This document shows, one piece after another, positions 36,732 through 48,524 of a stretch of DNA of 64,000 bases (its first letter is position 1; each line of letters starts with the position of its first letter). A program made the translations under genes and the position numbers. The stretch lies in the NCBI RefSeq assembly GCF_000218685.1, contig NW_006763297.1, positions 186,001-250,000 of the forward strand. Direction: 5' to 3'. The notes beneath the pieces were generated by a model that searched no databases, was not told where the DNA came from, and worked only from the letters and a program-made list of their open reading frames with translations. The stretch is from Serpula lacrymans var. lacrymans S7.9. Lineage: Eukaryota; Basidiomycota; Agaricomycetes; Boletales; Serpulaceae.

Positions 36732-37079
36732 TGTAAGATTCCTATCCCTTTTGCCGAATTAACGGAGGGACAAGTTCTCAATCAACAAGTAGCGTCCAAG
36801 TAACTGTATATAGAAGTAATCAACAACTGAAGAAAAGTATGTACATGAGTGTTCAGTATATATACGTTCTGAAGGTCAGCCATGGGGCGCTGACTGATGT
36901 TCTACGTCATAGTCTGGATTCTGTCACGTGTTTGTCACGTGACTAGATATAACTAAGTATTTGTGTTATCCGCGCTAATAGCAGCAGCTTAACAACTTAT
37001 GTCTGTCATGTGATCAGATATTAAAGAAAATGAAAAAGAAATTAGCGCTCTAACTAGCGCTCTGGCTCAAGTCGTGACA
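36732..37079 (-). repeat. LTR of the 348-bp family (3' LTR, minus-strand element)
   Basis: 348 bp, beginning TGTAAGATTCC and ending GTCGTGACA on the plus strand. It is nearly identical to the copy at 45100-45447, with only a few differences, so the insertion is recent. TATATATA near 36855. The polypurine tract (AGGAGGGGGTAA on the minus strand) lies at 37080-37095. Confidence 0.92.
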
Positions 37080-37794
37080 TTACCCCCTCCTTAGGACTTT
37101 CGTCTCGAAAGTAGGGGTCCATTTTTCCGTTTTCCCAATTGAACAATTGTTTTCGGACTCTAGTCGTTGTGAAGTTTTCGAACGGTTGGAAATGTAATTG
37201 GAATCGTATCCGTCGGGGTGCACTAGGGTTGTTATCGTGGAATGTTTTTACTTTGTCTGGTGAGTTGTTTAGGTGTTGTTCGGGTTCCCATGTGCGTTCC
37301 TCTTTTGGATAATTCTTCCAATGTACTAAATATTCCAATTTTCCCTTTTTTAGACGTGAGTCTAGAACTTCTTCGACTTCGTATTCTTCTTGTCCGTCTA
37401 CTATTACCGGTGGTGTCGGTTTGGGTTTTTGTTGAGAAGGGAATTGTGGTTCCTTGTACGGTGTAAGCTTTATCTCATTAAAGACTGGATGAATAGGCCG
37501 CCATGTTGGTGGTAGTGCTAGTTTGTAGGCCGATTCACCTATCTTTTCCAGTATTTCAAACGGGCCGTGTCTCTTATCGTCCAGTTTCTTAGCCGGTTGA
37601 TCTGTCGAGATATTGGTCACTTCTACGTACACCTTGTCCCCTACTTTGTATTCCACTGCTTCTCTTTTCTTTTTATTGTACTGCTTTTTCATCTGTTCGG
37701 CTGCCTTTCGCAATGACTCCTCCGCTTTCTTCCTCGTTTCTGTCATTCTTTTCACGAAATCCTCCGCTTTTTCGTTCTTTACCTCCACTCTCAC
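37054..37794 (-). pseudogene. Integrase C-terminus with chromodomain (chromovirus)
   Basis: End of the pol polyprotein. After a Lys/Glu-rich helix comes the GPF/Y-type module (KRHGPFEILEKIGESAYKLA, HPVFNEIKLTPY). The chromodomain follows: EEYEVEEVLDSRLKKGKLEY, LVHWKNYPKEERTWEPE and HLNNS. The stop codon lies within the LTR side of the element, which is normal for compact gypsy elements. It is separated from the preceding integrase core by a TAA (37957-37959 on the complement) where a Gln codon is expected, by one C-to-T change. Confidence 0.85.
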
Positions 37795-37956
37795 TACTTC
37801 TTGTGTTCTTGGATGGTGTCCCTGATTTAGATAGAATGGGCTGTATCCTGTTGCAGAGTGTTGTTTGTTGTTATATGAAAATTCTGCTAAGGTAAGCCAT
37901 TCCGCCCAATCATCTTGTTTATGGTTTATGAAGATCCTAAGATATTGCTCTATTTC

Positions 37957-39198
37957 TTAATTGATCCTCTCTGTTTGTCCATCCGTCTGCGGGTGCCATG
38001 CCGTCGATGGATTTGCCCTTATCTGAAGAAGCGTATGTAGATCTTTCATAAATTTAGAAACGAACTGCGGTCCCCAATCTGAGATGATCTTTTCGGGTAT
38101 GCCTTGGTTTCTAAATACGTGATCTCTAAATAGTCGTGCTACTCCTTCTGATGTGATTTCCATCTGCGTGGGAATTACCTTGATCATTTTTGTAAATCGA
38201 TCTACTACTACCATTATCATGTTATATCCATTTGATTCTGGTAGTGGTCCGATTAGATCTACTGATATGATCTGCCAAGGTTTATCTGGGATCTCATTTG
38301 GATGGAGCGGTGCTGCTTTCTTTTTGTGGTCTGTTTTGGTTCTTTGGCAGACTTTGCATCCATCTACGTATCTCGTGATATCTCTGTCCATGTAGGGCCA
38401 CCAGTATTGTTGAGTGATTAGCTCTTTTGTCTTATACCTTCCTGGATGGCCTGCAACGGTAGAGTCATGGTTTCGTCTGATAATTTCTTCCCTTAACGCG
38501 GCGTCTTTTGGTATATAGATCCTGCCTTTGAATACTATGCAACCGTCTTCTTCGAACCACCCGTCTTCTCTCCTCTCTATCTTTCCTTTCATCTTTTTTA
38601 TCAAGTCATCCACATTTCCTTTTCTTTTTGAGATCCATTTTGAAATCTCCAACTCTTTTTCCTGACTGTCTGCAATTCTTTGCCTCTGTTCTGACGAAAG
38701 AGTCATCCTTACAAACAGTTTCTCGTCTAGCAGTATGACGTCTTTGTTGTCGTTTTCTCCTTTGATGTGATCTGATCGTCTCGAGAGTAGATCTGCTTTT
38801 ATATGCTTCCTTCCCGGCATATGATGTATCATGAAATGATACTGACTCAACTCCGTCATCCACTGTGCCTGTCTTCTGTTCAGCTTCTTTGGTTCTTTGA
38901 AATACAACAGATTTTGATGATCTGTCCATATCTCGAATTCTTTCTCCGCATCTATTAAGTAATGTCTCCATTTGTTAAGTGCCGTCATGATGGCGAGAAG
39001 TTCTTTGTCATAGATCTCGTAATTGCGTTCTGTGGGATTTAATGCTTTGGAGAGATATGCAATCGGCTTCCAGTCATTTTTTTGTCTTTGTGATAAGACC
39101 GCACCCATTGCGAAGTCACTACTGTCTGCTTCTACTTTGTATTGGCCATGTGGTACTGGGAGAGCTAGCACAGGGGCTGAAGCTACGCATTGTTTCAA
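37957..39198 (-). pseudogene. RNase H and integrase core (chromovirus)
   Basis: Starts with the connection/RNase H domain (VEADSSDFAMGAVLSQ, ERNYEIYDKELLAIM, WTDHQNLLYF). It continues with the H2C2 zinc-binding integrase N-terminus (HDSTVAGHPGRYKTKELI, then CKVCQRTK) and the catalytic core (ISVDLIGPLPESNGYNMI, EKIISDWGPQFVS, HPQTDGQTERIN). The three acidic residues D, D, E are all present. Ends at the premature TAA. Chromatin-targeted integration would be expected of an intact relative. Confidence 0.88.
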
Positions 39199-39235
39199 TG
39201 TGTTAAATGCTTCGCGTTGTTCATTTCCCCAAATG

Positions 39236-39455
39236 AAGTCCTCTTTTCCCGTTAACTTGGTCAGTGGTTTGGCTACTTCCCCGAAGCCTTCTATGAACCT
39301 CCTATAGAAATTTACAAAGCCTAAGAATGCTTGTATGTCCTTCCAAAGTCCTCTTTTCCCATTAACTTGGTCAGTGGTTTGGCTACTTACCTGAAGCCTT
39401 CTATGAACCTCCTATAGAAATTTACAAAGCCTAAGAATGCTTGTATGTCCTTCTT
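39236..39455. repeat. 110-bp tandem duplication in pol
   Basis: Two adjacent 110-bp units (39236-39345 and 39346-39455) differ by only a few bases. They cover the region encoding FVNFYRRFIEGF. Because 110 is not a multiple of three, the second unit shifts the frame and breaks pol between RT and RNase H. Confidence 0.9.
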
Positions 39456-39773
39456 GTTTTTGCACTCTGGCCATTTGCTAATTCCTTCTACTTTTACCGG
39501 GTCCATGCGAATTTTGTTTTCTGAGATGATCAGTCCCAGGTATTCTACTTCTGTTTGTTCGAAATCACATTTCTCTGGTTTAAGATATAGATGGTTTTTT
39601 CTAAGGATTTCTAATACACATTGCGTCGTTGCTCTGTGCATTTCTATATCCTTTGTAAATATCATAATATCATCCAGATATATGATCACCAATCCTTCAT
39701 CTATCAGTTCTTTAAAAAGCGTGTTCATCATTGTTTGGAACGTGGCGGGGGAATTTGTCAGTCCGAAGAACAT
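39387..39773 (-). pseudogene. Reverse transcriptase, palm and thumb (chromovirus)
   Basis: Carries MFFGLTNSPATFQTMMN, the catalytic box VIIYLDDIMIF, LKPEKCDFEQTEVEYLG and AFLGFVNFYRRFI. It is separated from the upstream part by a one-base frameshift at a run of five C (39827-39831, plus strand) and from RNase H by the tandem duplication. Confidence 0.88.
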
Positions 39774-39822
39774 GACTAATGGTTCGAATAAGCCCCGGTT
39801 TGTCCTAAATGCCGCTTTATGT

Positions 39823-41508
39823 TCATCCCCCTCTCATTCGGATATTGTTATATCCCCATCTTACGTCTAGTTTCGTGAAGTATTTAGCCCCACTCAACTT
39901 GTCTACTAGTTCTCCGATCAGCGGAAGTGGATATCTGTTTTTAATAGTGATATTGTTTAACTTCCTATAGTCTTGAACTGGCCTCAGCTTTCCGTCTTTC
40001 TTTTTTATGAAGAAGAAGGGTGATGCGAATGGGGACTTTGATGGTCTTATTCGTCCCGATTCTAGATTTTCTTTTAGGAATGCATCTAGTTCCTCTTGTT
40101 CTCCCCTTGCCAATGGGTAGATCTTGCAATCTAGGGAGTGATCTCCCGGTACTAGTTCGATTGCGTGATCCCATTGTCTCCTTTCAGGTAATGTGTCAAA
40201 TTCCTTTTTATTAAATACGTCTTTGTATTGATGAAGGTGTCTTGGCACTATCTTTTCGAATCCTCCTTCTTTTCGATCTTTGCCCGCGGCTTCCGCTAGC
40301 TTCTGTGCCATTGTGCCTTGGGCTCTGATGTGGTAGTATTGATTGTTGATCGTGGCATCTTCGAAATGCTGGAGATTCACCTGTATCATCCTCTCGTCTT
40401 CTCCTAGTTCTTCGAAGAATATTTCCGGATCCTCCTCTGGATCAGAGATTCGGATTCTCGATTTACATTCCTCGGGACATCTCTCAAAGGTCAACTTCGA
40501 CTCTTTCCAGTCTATTCTAGGATTGTGTTTGCTTAGCCATTCATGTCCTAGAAACATCTTTCCGTTACCCAGATTGGTTACGGCTAGATGTATCTTTTCG
40601 ACATGACTGTCGATTTCCATGAGTAGTATTACAAACTCGTTGATGGCTCCATTCTTATTAAGAGTTCCATCTGCGTTATAGACTAGAATAGGTCTCGGTA
40701 TCTTTCTTGTCTCATATTTTTTGTCTTTCACAAATTGGGAGTCGATGCAACTCCCCGTGCATCCACTGTCCAATAATGCTTCGACTGTTTCCGTTTGGAG
40801 AGTATCTAGTGTAGTAAGCTTACATTTTACGTTCATCTGATTGCCCTGGGTGCCCCTAATGTACTTTTTAGGGGAGGCAATTTCTATGATTTCTTGTATA
40901 GCTTCTATTTTTGGTAACCGGTTGATTTCTTTTATCGTTTCCCGGGTTACTTCTCTAGTTCTCTTTTTGTGTGTCCAGGCGCTTAAAATCCCAATAGATC
41001 TTTCTTCCTTTTGGTCTTTAAGCCTGTCTACTACCCACTCTGGGGTCCAAACTTCTATTCTAGGTTTTTTTAGAGGGGTTCCTGACCTCTCTTCTACAGT
41101 CTCTGCTGCGTTTTTCTCCGTAGAGTTCGCCGCATCGGGTGTAGGAATCTTAATTTCCGTCGTAAATGCTGCACTTTTCAGTGATTTGCCCGCCGTCAAA
41201 ACTGCGGATGTCTCATCACTATGCGCCGCTTTTGCATCTTTTTCATTTCTTATTCCTTCCTTTTTCTGTGTGGTAATAATTTTATTGTCATCCATGCTAA
41301 AACAGCAGCTTAACAATTCAGGGTCACATGTATCTACAGTTAAAGGAAGGAATTGGTTCGAAACATCTTTTTTAGGCTCAGCCGGTCGATGCGGTACCGC
41401 TGGCCTCTTTAAAAACCCTCTAGGAGTTTTTCTCTTTCCTCTTTCGTCATCTTCTCTAGAAATTCGCGGACATTGAATTGTGGCTTCTTCTTTTGTGCGT
41501 CTTTGCAC
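39823..41508 (-). pseudogene. Protease and N-terminal reverse transcriptase (chromovirus)
   Basis: A 561-codon frame. It includes the retropepsin region (VEALLDSGCTGSCIDSQFVK, then MFLGHEWLSKHNPRIDW) and the RT fingers (RPSKSPFASPFFFIKKKDGK, LRPVQDYRKLNNITIKNRYP and the first catalytic Asp in FTKLDVRWGYNNIRM). It overlaps the end of gag, as is usual when pol is made by frameshifting or a fused frame. The last four codons are out of register with the rest of RT. Confidence 0.88.
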
Positions 41509-44354
41509 TCGAAGCTTCTATGTCCTTTATCTCCGCATCGGTAGCATCGTCCTTCTGTGCGGAACTTTGCTTTGTCCACTTCCATTCTTTCTCCGCTACC
41601 GGTATAGGTATAACCGGTCCCATCTTTCTTCTTTTCACCTTCTTTTTTTTGTTCCGAATATGTTTTCCTTCCCATTTTGGAACCTTTCTTCTCTTTCTCA
41701 CGTTCTCTCCAAATATAGTCCATTCAGATGAGTTCTCTCTTCCATTCCTGGTAATCTCTAGGAATGTGTCCACCGTAGATTACTCTGTCTACTAGCAGTT
41801 TATTCATGTTTCTCCTTAATAGGGAAATTGAGAACTCTTCATTTATTCGGTTTGTGTATCCCACCATCTTTTCTTTTCTTCAAACCTTTCAAAAAAGGCT
41901 TTGGCGGTTTCATTGCCCTGCTTTAGGGTCAATATTTCATTCTTGGCAGTTTCTTTTTCAAAACTGTCCTTGAACCTTTCTTCCATCTTATCGGCAAAGT
42001 ATGGCCAACTTCCGTACGTGTGTGTGATGTCGAGCCCTAACTGTTGAGCATCGACCCTATTCTCTAGCCAATCGGTCCGGAAGGCTGCGGCTTCTCCTTC
42101 TTTCATGAAAGACAGCACAAAGCTTATCTTTTTTCTGTCATCATTAAAATAGACGGTGTTGATGATGAGAACTGTTGTTAGAAAACCACACACAAAAACA
42201 AACTAACACACAATCCTCCCAGATTCCACGGAACTTGTTTATGGGCTTTGCCTCCTAGAACAGTGGAGTGGTCTGGTTGTTTGTGGGGTGGTATGTATAA
42301 AGATCCTTCAAAGTAAAACCCAGAGGTGTATGAGTGTGGGTTTTGAGGAGGAGGGATAGTTGAATTTATAGAAAGATAGGTGCTTTCTGGCGAGTATAGA
42401 CAAGCACTACCTTGCTAATCGTAGCACAAGGTAGGTTTGAGAACAACGAGGATGATGAGGTGACGAGGTTCCCAGTGATAGCAGGCTCCTGACGCACAAA
42501 CTGTAGTGCTCAGAAGGACTCTAATCGAAGGGGATGACAATCACTTTCAAAAAGTGACGAGTGACGATGACAGCAGTTAACAGTGGTAGAAGTGGGAAGT
42601 GTTGTGACCACACTGGATCACAAGTAGCAGAGTAGTGAACTTGAGAGTAGAGAAGAAGTCTGGATTGGAGTTCTTGTTCTTTTTCAAGGTAAAATACAGG
42701 GGTTTATATAGTGAAAGAAAAGTAGGCTATGCACAGTATAGCTGTGCAAAAAGAATGAGAAAGAACATGAAGGAAGGAATGTATGCTGACGAATCCTGCG
42801 TAGGTAGTACAGGATAAGATTGTCAAAAAAGGAAAAGAAAGAGATAGAACAATGAATGCTGTGAGTAATGTCACAGGTTTGTACAGCCATAAAGTAAAGT
42901 CCAATAGCAAAAAGAGAGCAGGAAAATCATGATGTCATGGGAAGATGCAGTAAAAAAAAGGGCAAGGCAAAACACTATCAGTATCAACACAGTTCCTTTA
43001 TTGTCAGTCAGGCATTCTAAAAAATATGTGTCCATAAAAATGATTCCAAAATCAAAAAATAATCGCACTGTAAATGAATGTTCTGCTGAAGAAAAAGAAA
43101 CTGGAGCCACCGGTCCACCACCTAGTCCAAATCCGACAGTTCCATGGGCCTTACCAATGGACTGGTTGTGTTGGACCACCTGATCAAACGAGGGAGGGAG
43201 AGGAGTAGTTCCAATTTGGAACAAGTGAGTCCCAGGCAGCATGTGGTAGGTGTAGCTGTAGCGAAGACGATGGACAAAAGATAAGTGTACCCAAGTGAAT
43301 GGGACAGCAATGAACATGGGCGATGCAAGGGGATGAACCTTCTCCAGCTCAAAAACTACCCACCCACGCTCCAACCAGGCAAGACGAGCAACCAATGTTT
43401 TGATAGTATATGATGGCAGATCGACATCATGAAGATGAACCTACCTGTTGCCCTATTTGGACCGGCCGCCGGGGCTTTGCTGATATCAGCAGTGGCACGT
43501 GGTAGTCAACGGATTGGCGACGGAAGCGGATAGGAAGTGGTGACATTAGAAATGGTGGGGGTGCAAATAAGATGAGGAGGAGGAGGGTGGAGGTGATGAA
43601 AAAGTGGATTAGAATGGGGATCCAGAAACAACCGTCAGGTGAGAATAAAAAGGAGAGGAAGGGGCCCATGGTGGGGCTAAGCAAAGGAAGGGGAGTAAGG
43701 GAAACGACAAAAGCGAGGGCGCAATGCAATGTGTAGCCAGTGGCAACGCAAAAATTTGCCGAAATGCCGAAACGCAGAAAGTACCGGATGGAAAAGCAAA
43801 GGTGAGCGTGACTGGATTGCCTAATAGAGGTGGTGCTGATCAGCCACAACTTCAAAAAGGGCAATATTAATTACTATTCCACGTGGCACTGTGCCTGTGT
43901 GGCGCAAAGGCGAGTCTTTTTGAATATTCGCTTCGTTATTGACACCTGTCCATGCTACCAATCAACTTTGGTGCATAACAACGGCATCGTCTTCGAAGTG
44001 CAGAAGTAAGGACTCCCTGAAAGCCCTGTACTTCTTCTTATCTCCGGAGAAATTTTCTGGTTTCTCCAATGCCGTCCTACTTCTTTCCACCTTTTCTGGA
44101 GGTGGCGATACTTTCTTTTTGAGTCTTTTTTCTAAGACGCTCACTTCTTCGAGCGCCTCGTCGAGCTGGGATTGGTATAGAAGCCTTGTTTCTCTGATCG
44201 CTTTTTCTACTTCTTGTTTTACGTATGCTTCTAATGATACTTCTTTCGGCGGGGGAGTGTCTATTCTGGGTAATGAATCCATCATTTCCCTGGTAAATGC
44301 ACTGTCCGTGCTGTTGGATGGCTCTGGCTGATCTCGATATTCTAGGTTGGACAT
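41409..44354 (-). pseudogene. gag of the chromovirus, split by a solo LTR
   Basis: N-terminal part 44354 to 43981: acidic start MSNLEYRDQPEPS, coiled-coil-rich middle, capsid start ENFSGDKKKYRAFRESLLLH. The solo LTR lies between EDDAV and YFNDDRKK; deleting it and one ACGG copy restores the frame. The capsid continues to about 41860. A frameshift in an A-rich run and one in-frame TGA (near 41725) follow. The nucleocapsid knuckle CYRCGDKGHRSFEC lies at about 41560-41500. Confidence 0.85.
42158..43980 (-). mobile_element. Solo LTR of the 1.8-kb family, nested in gag
   Basis: 1823 bp, opposite orientation to the copy at 31501-33324 and almost identical to it. Ends are TGTTGATGATGAG at the left and GGTGCATAACA at the right. 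The 4-bp direct repeat ACGG flanks it (42154-42157 and 43981-43984). This is the innermost level of a three-level nest (solo LTR in gypsy in Tigger). Confidence 0.88.
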
Positions 44355-45006
44355 TGAATTCGAGTTGGGGAGGTGGGGGAGTTTCGGATTTGATTATGGG
44401 AGAGGGGATTCTGATTGATGTGATTTCTGGTAGAGGAAATTGTCCTCTAAAAACGTAATCTCTGGAATAGACACGTTGTTCTCCTATCCAGATATACAAT
44501 TTTCTATTAAGCATAGAAAGGAGTTCCCCAGTGATAAGCTGGATCGATACACCGCTTTCTAAGATCTTTAATAGTCTATCTTTTCCTCTTTATTCAAGGT
44601 GATCCTCTTCAGTTCACCACTGACTATGTAGGTACTGTAGCTATTTTTGTATTTTATGAATTTTATGTAAAAATTATAGTAATAAGACTGGGTCCGAACG
44701 GTTGTCCAGTTGTAACCGGCTTATTAGGCTCTCGGTTCTTCTCCCGACTGGCGGACGCAAATGCGCGGCCTGGTCAGAGGAAAGTGAAGTAGAAACTAGG
44801 TAAAAACGGGAAAATCCCTCTGGTTCCACACCAAAGGAATTATATTGATATATTTTGTAGCTAAAGGGGGATGGTGATGAAGGAGTTTTGTGAGGAGGAG
44901 GGTGATATATTGGCTGGGAAGAAGGAGATAATGGTGTCGGGGCGAGCGGGAATGTGATTGAGTGGAAGGATAGGTTGGGTGTGAGTTTTGTAAAAGATTT
45001 TGAATA

Positions 45007-45052
45007 GGGTGAGGGTGATGATGATGATGATGATGATGATGATGGTTATGAT
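45007..45052. repeat. GAT microsatellite
   Basis: A run of about ten GAT/TGA triplets in the untranslated leader of the chromovirus, between its 5' LTR and gag. On the minus strand it reads as a His or Ile run in open frames that are not genes. Confidence 0.9.
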
Positions 45053-45099
45053 AGTTGATGTTACGTTCATGAACAGTACTCGTTACGAGTTGTTGATTT

Positions 45100-45447
45100 T
45101 GTAAGATTCCTATCCCTTTTGCCGAATTAACGGAGGGACAAGTTCTCAATCAACAAGTAGCGTCCAAGTAACTGTATATAGAAGTAATCAACAACTGAAG
45201 AAAAGTATGTACATGAGTGTTCAGTATATATACGTTCTGAAGGTCAGCCATGAGGCGCTGACTGATGTTCTACATCATAGTCTGGATTCTGTCACGTGTT
45301 TGTCACGTGACTAGATATAACTAAGTATTTGTGTTATCCGCGCTAATAGCAGCAGCTTAACAACTTATGTCTGTCATGTGATCAGATATTAAAGAAAATG
45401 AAAAAGAAATTAGTGCTCTAACTAGCGCTCTGGCTCAAGTCGTGACA
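45100..45447 (-). repeat. LTR of the 348-bp family (5' LTR, minus-strand element)
   Basis: 348 bp, nearly identical to 36732-37079. It is followed by AAACA, the second copy of the target duplication, and then by the resumed transposase frame. Confidence 0.92.
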
Positions 45448-46670
45448 AAACAGGTCTCTTCCCTTAGTAAGTCTTATCAAACTTCTTATTTTGATTTCTG
45501 ATGTTCATGTCATGCTTCTTTCTTCAGTGCACCTCTTGATTATGGACTGGCATCAAAACAAATGAGTGGCAAAAAGAAGGAAAAGTCCCGCATCTCAATT
45601 GGCTTTGCATGCAATGCAAATAAGAGTGAGAAACTTGAACCTTTCTTTATTGGCAAGACAAAGAAGCCACAATGCTTTAACAAACAAAGCCCAGAGCAGC
45701 AGGGATTTTATTATTGGAACAACAAGAAGGCATGGATGACAACAGCAATTTTTGAAGAGTAAGGATTCCCTTATCTAATTATGATTGGTGCTCACAAATG
45801 TGTAGGTGGGTTAAAAGGGTTGACCTCTTGATAAAACAACAAAAACGCCACATCTGCCTTTTTGTTGACAATTTTTCAGCTTACATGATCTCTTATCAGC
45901 CATCAAATAATGACCTTAAACTTTTTGTGCCAAATCTGACTCCATTTGTACAGCCCTGCGATGCAGGAATCATCCATTGTGTCAAGGCCCACTATCACCA
46001 CCATTTTTCATGCCATTGATATGGATGATGCGTGTGAGGCAACATCTATGATATCAACCTCCTTGAAGCTATTACCATAGTGAAGCAAACTTGGAACAAT
46101 ATTTCATCAGAAACCATCAAACATTGTTGGGATCACACTGGAATTCAGCCAGGATTGGGGTATGTCCTTTGATTTTCTTTTTAACATCCTTGCCTTAAAT
46201 TACCAGTGCAGACCTCAAATTTCATGCACAAAGCTATCAAATCCTCTATCACATGCAAATTAGGCAGCATGGCAAATTGTTCGGGATTTTTCAACAACAG
46301 AAATGACCTTACCTGACACTGAACAGTGTTTGTGCACACGCCTTGGCACCAAATTTGTAGCTTGTGATTGGAACCCAGCTCTCAAAGCTGTGGTGGATGC
46401 TGAGGGAGACATCAAAAAGGCACTTGAAGCCATCAACTCACTTTGTCATGCTGCATCACACCGCACAGGACTCAAAATTTGCATTCCTGCATTCACGAAA
46501 CCACTAGCACAGAAAGTGCCTGTCAGGCAATAAATACAAAGCTATATAACAACGACAAATGTCTGGCCAAGTCCTTGTAGAAGGCGGTGGATCAGAGTAT
46601 TGATGTTGAAGAATATCAGTATACACAAATCCAAACTAATATTGAATAAGGAATAATACATTGAATATCT

Positions 46671-47087
46671 GTCACAACCAGAGTTTTTATGCTTTCACAC
46701 ACAGAAAGAACAAGCAGAGAGGAGTGAGTGAGAGGGTGAATAAACTCCCTTAGGTTTAGGACCGAGGTAGTTGTGGGTAAACAACAGGAGGACTCGCTAA
46801 AGAGTCTCCTTGATCTATTATGGTATTTATACTACTACATACTATTTGTACATATGTACTATACAGTTAATGAAGGCAGTGACTGATGATGCCATAGGGC
46901 ACAGCCCGTGTGACCAGCCCCACTGTGTGAGAGACTTGTAGCTAAGAACAACAAAAAGGCAGTGCAGTGCGAGAAAGAGGAGTTTGAACAAAATGGAAAG
47001 TGCTGCATGGCACAGTGTGTGAAAACTATGAAAGAAAGTTAAAGTGGAGAATGAAATTTAAAGGTCCAGAAATTGTGTATTATAAAA
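46671..47087 (-). repeat. Degraded solo LTR, 415-bp family
   Basis: Inverted relative to the other 415-bp LTRs; begins TGTCACAACC and ends in ATTGTGTATTATAAAA, so its terminal TGT...ACA is eroded. Flanks ATATC and ATATG are a near-perfect 5-bp duplication. It interrupts the transposase C-terminal region. Confidence 0.7.
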
Positions 47088-47472
47088 ATATGAGATAAAA
47101 GCAATAGAGTACTGGCTATAACTTCTAATCTAATGGTGAGAGGAGTGACGGGGAATGGGTTGGACAACCATGGCATGGTGGGAATGCAATAGAAAAATTG
47201 GTTCCTTACAGTGCCCTTATGGCTTCAGTCAATGATTTGAAGGCATAAAATTGTATTTTTGGCAAACTCTTGACTGCCGACAAAATCCTTGACCCAATTG
47301 AAGAGCAGAAAGTGGATGGGGCAATGATCACATTGGAAGGGGGTGATAAGGCAATTGCAGATGTGGTACGGCAGGAGATGGCTGTGGCAAGTGGTGAGGT
47401 TGTTGAGGTGGAATCAGATGACAACAATGTAGACGAAGCTGAGCCATCATTTTCTCGCATTGAGCTTATCAC

Positions 47473-47887
47473 TGTTACAATACACAATTTTTGGACCTTC
47501 AACTTTCATTCTCCTCTTTAACCTTCTTTCTCATTCCTCACACACTTGTGCCATGCTGCACTTTCCTTTGTTCAGACTTCACTTTCTCACATGCACTGCT
47601 TCTTCTTATTTTTAGATACAACTCTCCCACACAGTGGAGTTGGTCACAAGGGCTGCACCCTATGACATTATCAGCCACCACCCTTAACAACTGTATACTA
47701 CAACATGTACAAACACTCTGTAACAGTATATATACTCTATTAGATCAAGGAAACTCCTCAGTGAGTCCTCCTGTTGTTAATTCACAACTAACTCAGTCTT
47801 ACTCAAAGGGATTTACCCACTCCTATCTCCTTCACTCTTTGCTTGTCTGAAGTTGTGTGCCAGGGTATCAAAACTTTGGTTGTTACA
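47473..47887 (+). repeat. Solo LTR, 415-bp family
   Basis: 415 bp, TGTTACAATACACA to TTGGTTGTTACA, flanked by a perfect 5-bp duplication ATCAC (47468-47472 and 47888-47892). Removing it rejoins the transposase reading IELIT-LCQQLEVG. Confidence 0.88.
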
Positions 47888-48031
47888 ATCACACTATGTC
47901 AGCAGCTTGAGGTTGGGTGCATGCAATATGGCAACCCTCAGTTATCACTTGGACTTTCCTTACTCTTTTACAACGAGAAGAACTACTCAATGTTCAACAA
48001 AACCCTTAGAACAGTATTTTACCTGTAATTA

Positions 48032-48441
48032 CAGTGTTTTTGGAAAAGCTTGTCTGCGCTGTTTTTTTTGTCATGCCCTAGAAATATCATATAATCAGCT
48101 CAATTACCAAAAAAAGACGGGCAATAGGAATCCCAGATTCCATGAAGGAGATAACAATAACCCGTGCTCTGCTGCCTGGAAAACACCTGTGTTACAGGTC
48201 TGACACAATGCCATTGTTGAGGATATGTGGTCGACTGCGGAGAAGGTTGGGAGGAGGTCAGACAGAGCTGAACTGAGCTTGGTTTCTTTGCTGATAGCAT
48301 GATACAGTAAGCACAAAGATTGTGATTGATGGAATCCGGGATTCCTGTTGCCCATCCTTTTGTGGTAATTGAGCTGATTATATAGTATATTTAAGGTGCA
48401 ACGAAAAAAAACAGTGCAGACAAGCTTTTCCGAAAACGCTG
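48032..48441. mobile_element. 410-bp MITE with long inverted repeats
   Basis: Begins CAGTGTTTTTGGAAAAGC and ends with the complement of CAGCGTTTTCGGAAAAGC. The inverted repeats extend for about 110 bp on each side and include GCTTGTCTGC and ATAATCAGCTCAATTACCA. TA flanks both ends (48030-48031, 48442-48443), so it was probably mobilised by a Tc1/mariner-type transposase. No coding capacity. Confidence 0.85.
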
Positions 48442-48524
48442 TAAACATGATCCATCACATATATTGCTATGTCACATTTTTGGCGGAGGTCACACTATTG
48501 TGACATATGTCATCTTGCCTCATA

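Larger units (their letters stand above)
36732..45447 (-). mobile_element. Ty3/gypsy chromovirus, nearly complete, with nested solo LTR
   Basis: 8.7 kb on the minus strand, bounded by 348-bp LTRs and flanked by the 5-bp duplication AAACA (36727-36731 and 45448-45452). In transcription order it carries Gag with a CCHC knuckle, protease, reverse transcriptase, RNase H, integrase with H2C2 zinc finger, and a C-terminal chromodomain. Gag is split by the 1.8-kb solo LTR (42158-43980). Other damage: one in-frame TGA in gag, frameshifts in gag and pol, a 110-bp tandem duplication and a TAA in integrase. The near-identical LTRs argue that the element is young, so some single-base breaks may be sequencing errors. 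Confidence 0.92.
35739..48028 (+). pseudogene. Tigger/pogo-like transposase, interrupted
   Basis: DDE transposase with CENP-B-type helix-turn-helix N-terminus, cut into pieces. The N-terminal part (35739 to about 36040) has RHNLTLSDWSTVYTYIE. The next part (36366-36731) has VECAIILWVKHLESKGDTIT, EGWVQFCKAYKIRE and the first catalytic Asp in NFDET. The chromovirus sits exactly in NFDET; after its duplication AAACA the frame resumes with GLFPYAPLDYGLASKQMSG across a GT-AG intron (about 45470-45528). The catalytic middle follows: GFACNANKSEKLEPFFIG, LFVDNFSAYMISY (second Asp) and PNLTPFVQPCDAGIIHC (third Asp). Later pieces (46303-46533, 47220-47472 and 47888-48028) encode the C-terminus, each bounded by a solo LTR. 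Internal stops and frame changes also occur, so it is inactive. Confidence 0.85.

Noticed and set aside
40841..41476. 211-codon plus-strand frame
   Set aside because: It is antisense to the protease part of the chromovirus pol and has only hydrophobic low-complexity content.
44796..45149. Poly-His and poly-Ile frames
   Set aside because: They come from a GAT microsatellite in the chromovirus leader, not from a gene.
45448..46533. A separate transposase gene starting after the chromovirus
   Set aside because: The frame continues exactly from NFDET before the insertion, so it is the second half of one Tigger transposase.
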